Part shown: in pieces, positions 24,126-27,923 of the stretch
Numbering within the stretch: the stretch's first letter is position 1
Layout: every line of letters begins with the position of its first letter
Virus record (IMG/VR): IMGVR_UViG_3300036823_000052
Coordinates: 1 to 27,923 of that record
Length of the DNA: 27,923 nucleotides
Origin: a virus
Reading direction: 5' to 3' (one strand)
Translations under genes and position numbers: made by a program
Notes under the pieces: generated by a model
Seen by the model: only the letters and a program-made list of their open reading frames with translations
Told to the model about the DNA's origin: nothing
The model's database searches: none

Positions 24126-24550
24126 GCGGCGATGGCCCTCAGGAGCGCCGATCGCTGCCGTCGCCATTGCCGCGAACTTATGGTCTTGTCCCGCTTCGGC
24201 TTCAGGCGCTTGTAGGTTGCCGGCGTGACCTTCGCGTCGCGTAAGGCCTTCGCCTCGTCCTTCGAGAAGGAAAGCCCTCCGAAGACGGTGGCCCGCTTCA
24301 GCCAGCGCGGCATACTGCCCTTCTCGCGTAGCTTCGTGATCCAGCGCCCGCGCCGCGGCCACCAGTTCCGCTTCTTACTCGTGCGCTCCATCGCGGAGGG
24401 CGTCTCGCGCCGCTGTACCGGCGCCCATGCCGCCTCAAATGCAGCCTGGACGCGAGGATGGAGGTTCCACAATGCCGGCTTAGGCTGCGTCGCATCGAAG
24501 GCCGAAAGCATGCGCCGGCACAGACCCCGTAGGGCCGTCAAAAGGTTCAT
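24122..24550 (-). CDS. Small basic phage protein of unknown function
   Basis: A 142-residue, strongly basic protein. ATG at 24550 has CGGAGAAA before it. The N-terminal helix MNLLTALRGLCRRMLSAFD is amphipathic; the middle and C-terminus are Arg/Lys/Trp-rich (RTSKKRNWWPRRGRWITKLR and RRQRSALLRAIAA), suggesting nucleic-acid contact. Residues GLSFSKDEAKALRDAKVTPA may form a helix-turn-helix-like unit, but this is weak. Translationally coupled to the KTSC gene. Family not recognised. Confidence 0.5.
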   Translation of the reverse strand: MNLLTALRGLCRRMLSAFDATQPKPALWNLHPRVQAAFEAAWAPVQRRETPSAMERTSKKRNWWPRRGRWITKLREKGSMPRWLKRATVFGGLSFSKDEAKALRDAKVTPATYKRLKPKRDKTISSRQWRRQRSALLRAIAA

Positions 24551-24713
24551 CTGTTTCTCCGGATGATGGGTCTATCGAACGTAGGCGCGAATCTGATGGA
24601 GGTGACACCGCTGACACCAGCGGGAATGCCAAATATGACTGGGGCTATCTCTCCGAATCCGGAGATATGGCTTCCACTCGCCCCAGCGATGCCACAACCA
24701 GCACATTCAGGAA

Positions 24714-25043
24714 CTACTCGGTTACGAGCGCCCGTGCAGACTGCAGCGGCCGGAAGCGCAGGTCGACGCGAATCAACCCCAGCAACTCGATGAACTCCTC
24801 GAACTCCGGATGACGCTCAAGAATGATCTTCGCGCGCACGCTGCGGTCCAGCTGGCTGGCGAGGTTCTGCACATCGCCATCCAGGCGGTTGCGCAGGGGC
24901 GAAAACGCCTGGGTTCCACCAGAAGCAACGCCCTGAACGCCTGCCTGTCCGGCGCCCATTGCCGCACCCGGAATCGGCCGGTCCTGATAGGCCTTCTCGG
25001 CTGCCGCTTTGTTCATACACTCATCACCCATGTGCTGGCTCAT
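24714..25043 (-). CDS. Small phage protein of unknown function
   Basis: A 109-residue protein starting MSQHMGDECMNKAAAEKAYQ behind AGGAGAAA. A Gly/Ala-rich linker (AAMGAGQAGVQGVASGG) is followed by a helical segment FSPLRNRLDGDVQNLASQLD and HPEFEEFIELLGLIRVDL. The longer frame upstream is a shadow of the gene to the right. The 163-bp gap between its stop and the next gene (24551-24713) holds no gene and only a small inverted repeat near TCCGAATCCGGA (24649-24660). Confidence 0.5.
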   Translation of the reverse strand: MSQHMGDECMNKAAAEKAYQDRPIPGAAMGAGQAGVQGVASGGTQAFSPLRNRLDGDVQNLASQLDRSVRAKIILERHPEFEEFIELLGLIRVDLRFRPLQSARALVTE

Positions 25044-25075
25044 ATCTCTTTCTCCTGTCAAATCTCGGTAGTTCT

Positions 25076-25600
25076 TTACTTCGCCGGCGTAGGCGTTACA
25101 ATCTCCACCTTCAACGACGGCACCTTTGGCACAGGCTTCGAGCACAGCGCCAGCAGGATCACAATGCGGCTCAGCATGCGGGCTCCCACATTCAGCTTCT
25201 TCACCGCTTCCGCAGGGTCGTCGACGAGCTGGTAGGTCACCGTCTCGGTGAACAGCTTCTCGCGCAGGCCTACGATCTCCTGTTTCTCCAGGAAGGCCTT
25301 CAGCTTCTCGACAGCGTCATCGTCCACGATGTTCGAGGTTCCGATCGTGATCGTCGCCGTGTTGCGCACGCCAGTCAGCCGCTTCGATTTCTCGGCGTGC
25401 TTGGCTCCATACGCCTTCACCTGGGCGATGATCTCTTCCTTCAGCACCCTCAGCTCTGCGGCGATCGGCTTGGCCTGTGTCGCCAGCTTCTCGATCTCCG
25501 CGTCCTTCTCGGAGTACTTCAGCAGCAGCTGGTCCAACTTCGCCGGCGTCAGCCGCTCAATCGTTACCGGCTCCTGCGCCGGTGTCTCTGCCATCGTCAT
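25076..25600 (-). CDS. Coiled-coil protein, possibly Gam-like (host-nuclease inhibitor)
   Basis: A 174-residue protein. Residues 12-75 form a long Lys/Glu-rich coiled coil (LDQLLLKYSEKDAEIEKLAT, AKPIAAELRVLKEEIIAQVK), followed by a beta hairpin (TGVRNTATITIGTSNIVDDD, about 79-98) and a helix VEKLKAFLEKQEIVGLREKL. This layout (N-terminal paired helices, a short sheet, then a helix with a C-terminal tail) resembles Mu Gam/Ku-type end-binding proteins that guard phage DNA from host nucleases, and lengths agree. Similarity is structural only. The C-terminus ends with a hydrophobic ARMLSRIVILLALCSK segment, odd for Gam, which might be a membrane helix. ATG at 25600 overlaps the upstream stop (ATGA). 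Confidence 0.4.
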   Translation of the reverse strand: MTMAETPAQEPVTIERLTPAKLDQLLLKYSEKDAEIEKLATQAKPIAAELRVLKEEIIAQVKAYGAKHAEKSKRLTGVRNTATITIGTSNIVDDDAVEKLKAFLEKQEIVGLREKLFTETVTYQLVDDPAEAVKKLNVGARMLSRIVILLALCSKPVPKVPSLKVEIVTPTPAK

Positions 25601-25854
25601 CTGCGTCCCCCGCCGGCACGGCAGCGCCGCTCGGCCTTCTTTGTCTCTCGGCGCATTCCCACAATCCACGCCCGCTCAGCCTTCGCCCGCTCCGGATCGT
25701 CGGCAAACGCCTCGCACCCCGCGTGGTCGGTCGCCATCTCTTCCTTCTTCACCAGCAGCGCATGCTGATCGCGCATCGTGATGCGCATCACCTCCTGCAG
25801 CTCCCCACAGATCGAACACTCCAGGGCCTGCAGCGCATCGTTTGTCTGGATCAC
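25597..25854 (-). CDS. Small CxxC-HxxC phage protein
   Basis: An 85-residue protein with a putative zinc knuckle: Cys13, Cys16 (ECSICGELQ) and His44, Cys47 (DHAGCEAF), separated by a helix rich in Met/Arg. The C-terminus is basic (RRETKKAERRCRAGGGRR). I start at GTG 25854, which overlaps the upstream stop (GTGA); the longer frame is a shadow. Likely nucleic-acid binding; no recognised family. Confidence 0.5.
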   Translation of the reverse strand: MIQTNDALQALECSICGELQEVMRITMRDQHALLVKKEEMATDHAGCEAFADDPERAKAERAWIVGMRRETKKAERRCRAGGGRR

Positions 25855-26372
25855 GCGGCCAGCTTCACCGCGGGATAAACCACCCCGCCCAGCAAGTTCT
25901 CGGCGTGAGCACGCTCTTCCGCGCTGATCCTCGGCCGGACGGCCACAGCCTTGTTGTCCCCCACCAAGGCCCAAACTTTGAACTTCTCCACTTGCCGCTC
26001 TGCGCCATAGCTCAGCCCCATATCAGGGCGCGTGCCATTGACCATCGACGGAATCACCGCAGCCTTCGCCACCGCATCCATCGTTCCGAACGTCAGGCAC
26101 GACGGGCTTGGCTTCGATTGCCGGACCGGTTGCAGGGCGCTATACCCCACGATCTCGACCGCACCGTCGACCATCCGGGTTACAGCAATGGCTTCGCCGG
26201 TCAGTACGTAGGTCTGCGCCTGCTTCAGGCTCACCGTACGAAAGGTCCAGTCCTTCCATGTCGACCCCGCCGGCTGGATATAGCTGAACAGCTTCACCAG
26301 CGTCGTGCTTGCGTGGCGTACAACGTGCCCGCGGCTGCGTTGCCGCGTCTTTGTGCTGTGCGTGCGTGGCAT
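25851..26372 (-). CDS. First gene of the leftward operon, unknown function
   Basis: A 173-residue protein with a basic N-terminus (MPRTHSTKTRQRSRGHVVRH) and a globular remainder including FRTVSLKQAQTYVLTGEAIA, SCLTFGTMDAVAKAA and AVRPRISAEERAHAENLLGG. ATG at 26372 has GGGAG six nt upstream; the earlier ATGs at 26414/26411 overlap a terminator and lack a site. It begins the long leftward gene run. No known motif; N-terminal basic stretch could bind nucleic acid. GTGA overlap couples it to the next gene. Confidence 0.5.
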   Translation of the reverse strand: MPRTHSTKTRQRSRGHVVRHASTTLVKLFSYIQPAGSTWKDWTFRTVSLKQAQTYVLTGEAIAVTRMVDGAVEIVGYSALQPVRQSKPSPSCLTFGTMDAVAKAAVIPSMVNGTRPDMGLSYGAERQVEKFKVWALVGDNKAVAVRPRISAEERAHAENLLGGVVYPAVKLAA

Positions 26373-26416
26373 TCGTGCTCCCAAGAAAGAGAAAACGGAA
26401 AAGACGTTCATCATGC

Positions 26417-26452
26417 CAAAGCAAAAGCCCGGACCTCATGGGTCCAGGCTTT
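26417..26452 (-). terminator. Intrinsic terminator in the leader before the leftward operon
   Basis: On the minus strand AAAGCC-t-GGACC, a 5-nt loop, GGTCC-g-GGC then TTTTGCTTT: an 11-bp stem with one mismatch and a U-rich tail. It lies 45 bp before the start codon at 26372, about 200 nt downstream of the candidate promoter, so transcripts must pass it to reach the operon. Confidence 0.7.
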
Positions 26453-26622
26453 CGCTAGGCAACTGTTTTTAGGCGCACGGAATCGTTCGCAATTGGCCTA
26501 CTCAGGAGCGAGGCCGTCGCAATCCGGTGTTCCGGGCGCACTCGTACAGGTTTGCTTGCTTACCCACCGACCATCTCTGCAGACCCCATCTGCAGCGTGG
26601 CTGTTATTGAAACGTATCGCCT

Positions 26623-26653
26623 ACTATAGGGGCGACCCCCCACCGGTTGTCAA
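26623..26653 (-). promoter_or_regulatory. Candidate sigma70-type promoter for the leftward operon
   Basis: On the minus strand TTGACA (26653-26648), a 19-bp spacer rich in G, then TATAGT (26628-26623). Both hexamers are near consensus; the spacer is 2 bp longer than ideal. The predicted start is near 26616, giving a leader of roughly 240 nt. The surrounding gap 26373-26793 has no trusted gene; a minus frame at 26604-26846 is rejected. Confidence 0.5.
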
Positions 26654-26753
26654 ATGGCTTTACCCATCGTTGCCTGTTTTCAACAATTTGTCCACGGTAC
26701 CAACGCATCTTCGCGTGCAAAAGACTGGTCGCATTCCCGCGCAGGAATTTAGA

Positions 26754-26783
26754 TTGACAGAAACAGCATAGGGGCATGACAAT
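26754..26783 (+). promoter_or_regulatory. Candidate sigma70-type promoter for the plus-strand genes
   Basis: TTGACA at 26754-26759, an 18-bp spacer, then GACAAT at 26778-26783 (4 of 6). It faces away from the leftward promoter. If used, transcription starts near 26790, just before the first plus-strand coding frame. The -10 lies between two copies of a 10-bp direct repeat. Confidence 0.5.
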
Positions 26784-26793
26784 AACAGCATAG
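26762..26793. repeat. Paired 10-bp direct repeat at the plus-strand promoter
   Basis: AACAGCATAG occurs at 26762-26771 and 26784-26793, exactly 22 bp apart (about two helical turns), in the spacer and just after the -10 hexamer. This is the layout of an operator bound by a dimeric or cooperative regulator. Confidence 0.5.
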
Positions 26794-26952
26794 ATGGTTC
26801 GCAAACTTACATCTCGAGAGGCTCGCAAGATGAGTGCCTCCCGCAAAACCTACGGCGCCGGTCCGGGACGGCCGCCCGTTCTTGTCCCTTGTCCCAAGTG
26901 TGGCGTTCAGGTGCGCAAACGCGCGCTCGATCGCCGCGAACATAAGTGCTGA
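26794..26952 (+). CDS. Tiny zinc-finger-like phage protein
   Basis: A 52-residue protein if started at ATG 26794, or 40 residues from ATG 26830. The core is CPKCGVQVRKRALDRREHKC: Cys-x2-Cys, then His-x-Cys at the end, a compact zinc finger, preceded by a TYGAGPGRPPVL linker of AT-hook-like character. The longer form adds VRKLTSREARK, a conserved-looking basic helix, but would be almost leaderless; the shorter form has GAGAGG before it. Likely nucleic-acid binding, perhaps regulatory. It is too short for most gene callers. Confidence 0.6.
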   Translation: MVRKLTSREARKMSASRKTYGAGPGRPPVLVPCPKCGVQVRKRALDRREHKC

Positions 26953-26990
26953 GCAGCCGCGTCAACGGCTTCGCAGCACTGAAATCTAAC

Positions 26991-27006
26991 GCGGGCCTCG
27001 GCCCGC
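26991..27006. other. Short perfect hairpin between two plus-strand genes
   Basis: GCGGGC, CTCG loop, GCCCGC: a 6-bp perfect stem in the 78-bp gap between the two plus-strand genes, 24 bp before the next ATG. There is no U tract, so it is a weak terminator at most; it might regulate translation or RNA stability. Confidence 0.4.
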
Positions 27007-27030
27007 ACAACAGCCTTTCTGGAGGCCATC

Positions 27031-27318
27031 ATGCCCACTCGTCAAAGTGGTGCTGTACCCGCGCTGTCTCAGGATATCTTCAATCTCACCCCGCAGGACC
27101 CGCCGCGTATGTACGCGCGCGAGACTACTGCGGACGGCCTCACCAAGCACTCCCGTCACTGCCAGGCCCTCTTCAGCCGCCGCGACTGGAAGTGCCACCG
27201 ATGCTGCGAACTCATGATTGAAGCTGCCCCGCGCGACGGCTGGCAGCATGAGTACTTCAGCCGCAAGATGGGCCAGGTCCAGCGCAAGCTAGACTTCGAG
27301 TTCGAAACCAATCACTAG
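27031..27318 (+). CDS. Small cysteine-rich phage protein
   Basis: A 95-residue protein with a strong ribosome-binding site (CTGGAGG). It contains His40, His43-Cys44 and Cys55, Cys58, Cys59 (HSRHCQALF and WKCHRCCELM), a probable zinc-binding module, followed by EAAPRDGWQHEYFSRKM. Similar small cysteine proteins with a PRDGWQ..YF motif occur in other phages to my recollection, with no assigned function. Its stop TAG shares the CTAG tetranucleotide 27315-27318 with the stop of the opposing gene. Confidence 0.65.
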   Translation: MPTRQSGAVPALSQDIFNLTPQDPPRMYARETTADGLTKHSRHCQALFSRRDWKCHRCCELMIEAAPRDGWQHEYFSRKMGQVQRKLDFEFETNH

Positions 27319-27524
27319 TTCCTGCTGATCAACCCACGCTCTTCCAGCTCCCGCTGATCGGGCGTTGTCCAGGTCTGCGTCAGCGGCACGCGCTCGATCG
27401 CGCTGGCGCGGCCGGCCAGCTTCAGACGCACGCGCGTATTCATCGCAGCCCGGAGAAACGGCGTCTCCGCGTGAATGTGGAACTCCCGGCAGTTCCTGCA
27501 CCACGCCCACACTCGCAGCTTCAT
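27315..27524 (-). CDS. Small phage protein of unknown function
   Basis: A 69-residue protein starting MKLRVWAWCRNCREFHIHAE, with Cys9-x2-Cys12 and His16/His18 that could bind zinc. The rest (LKLAGRASAIERVPLTQTWT, REELEERGLI-like end) is unremarkable. It shares one base with the upstream stop (TGATG), so it is coupled. It runs convergently into the plus-strand gene ending at 27318. Confidence 0.5.
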   Translation of the reverse strand: MKLRVWAWCRNCREFHIHAETPFLRAAMNTRVRLKLAGRASAIERVPLTQTWTTPDQRELEERGLISRN

Positions 27525-27742
27525 CAGTTGAAGCCTTCCACCCAGTCCAGCAGGTCAGCTGGAGTCTTCAGGCCGTACGTCAGGCCGATAGCCAGGAGCG
27601 TCGCCATCTGCACCGAACTCTCTGTCTCCGGATGCTTCCCCAGGTCGGAGATCATCGAGGTGACCGTCTTCGTCAGATCACCCCGGCGCGCGAACTCTCG
27701 CGCGCGCTCCTTACACCACTCCAGGTGCTCCCCGCGCGTCAC
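27524..27742 (-). CDS. Conserved small phage protein (MTRGEHLEWCKERA family)
   Basis: A 72-residue protein with start GTG at 27742 overlapping the previous stop (GTGA). It has the MTRxEHLEWCKERA start, a SMISDLGKHPET middle and a WVEGFN end that I recognise from a widespread family of small phage proteins without known function. All-helical by eye. Family recognition is from memory and should be checked by search. Confidence 0.75.
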   Translation of the reverse strand: MTRGEHLEWCKERAREFARRGDLTKTVTSMISDLGKHPETESSVQMATLLAIGLTYGLKTPADLLDWVEGFN

Positions 27743-27923
27743 TCCGTCACCGCCTTCATCTGGACGGCTTCTACCGTCCCGGCCAGCACCATGTCTGTCA
27801 CGGCGCCGACCGCACGCTTCAGCCCGGCATCCAGCTCAGCCTTCGTGGCGTACACAAACAGCTCCGGCTTGCCGCCATCGGTGCGTGACATCCTCGCATA
27901 CCACTTCCCATTGCGCTCGTGCG
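27739..27923 (-). CDS. Partial gene at the right edge, unknown function
   Basis: The frame is open from the window edge to TGA at 27741-27739; 60 residues are visible, including ERNGKWYARMSRTDGGKPEL and a helical KAELDAGLKRAVGAVTDMVL stretch. The true start is outside the window. Overlap with the next gene (GTGA) shows it is part of the same operon. No motif recognised. Confidence 0.5.
   Translation of the reverse strand, partial: HERNGKWYARMSRTDGGKPELFVYATKAELDAGLKRAVGAVTDMVLAGTVEAVQMKAVTE

Noticed and set aside
26373-26414. Upstream ATGs for the first leftward operon gene
   Set aside because: They sit at the foot of the terminator without a ribosome-binding site, whereas ATG 26372 has GGGAG at good spacing.
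26604-26846. Minus-strand frame of 80 codons in the control region
   Set aside because: It overlaps both candidate promoters and the start of the plus-strand zinc-finger gene, lacks a ribosome-binding site and has no motif.
1-27923. CRISPR array, insertion sequence, integrase or attachment site
   Set aside because: No regularly spaced repeats, transposase or recombinase motifs, or tRNA-associated attachment duplication were seen. The tRNA at 16036-16110 is intact, with no second copy of its 3' end found.

Overview
The window is a stretch of a double-stranded DNA tailed bacteriophage (free phage or prophage interior). No clear bacterial housekeeping gene is present. It is G+C-rich, and nearly all real genes lie on the minus strand in tightly packed runs with stop/start overlaps, so they are transcribed from right to left. 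The host cannot be read directly. The exported, beta-rich, Ala/Gly/Thr-rich proteins look to me like those of soil Acidobacteriota and their phages, but that is a low-to-moderate inference.

Layout from right to left, in the direction of most transcription. 27923-27315 holds three small minus-strand phage genes, the first cut by the window edge. 27318-26794 holds two small plus-strand genes for putative zinc-binding proteins. 26793-26373 is a divergent control region: a plus-strand promoter with spaced direct repeats, a minus-strand promoter, and a roughly 200-nt minus-strand leader ending in an intrinsic terminator just before the first gene of the long leftward operon. 26372-23922 holds six small genes (one possibly Gam-like, one KTSC domain). 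23965-21675 encodes the small and large terminase subunits. 21673-20419 holds three small accessory genes, including an exported protein preceded by a 22-bp tandem repeat. 20422-14510 is the head module: P22-type portal, an HExxH metallopeptidase-like protein, a scaffold-like protein, a tRNA-Asn(GTT), a UUCG-loop terminator and the major capsid protein. 14430-11232 holds five head-completion or connector genes. 11219-6957 holds a very large tail (nozzle-like) protein, a small Fn3-like structural protein and a GNAT-fold protein. 6944-2475 holds three consecutive Ala/Gln-rich proteins that look like DNA-ejection (internal virion) proteins. An integral-membrane acyltransferase lies on the opposite strand (1331-2467). 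Finally a tail fibre or tailspike with a Sec signal peptide runs off the left edge (1182-1).

The order small terminase, large terminase, portal, scaffold, coat, connector, nozzle, three ejection proteins, conversion-type membrane enzyme, tailspike is that of P22/Sf6-type short-tailed phages, although sequences are divergent and several extra genes are inserted. I infer a podovirus morphology and possibly a temperate lifestyle; no integrase, repressor or attachment site is in the window.

The most interesting points are the signal peptides on two phage proteins (one a fibre), the metallopeptidase-like gene inside the head module, the tRNA plus terminator between scaffold and coat, the promoter-leader-terminator arrangement reminiscent of lambdoid late control (with further terminator-like hairpins inside the operon), and the 22-bp tandem repeat. 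Gene starts given here were often moved inward from the longest open frame because of ribosome-binding sites and overlap with the previous stop codon.
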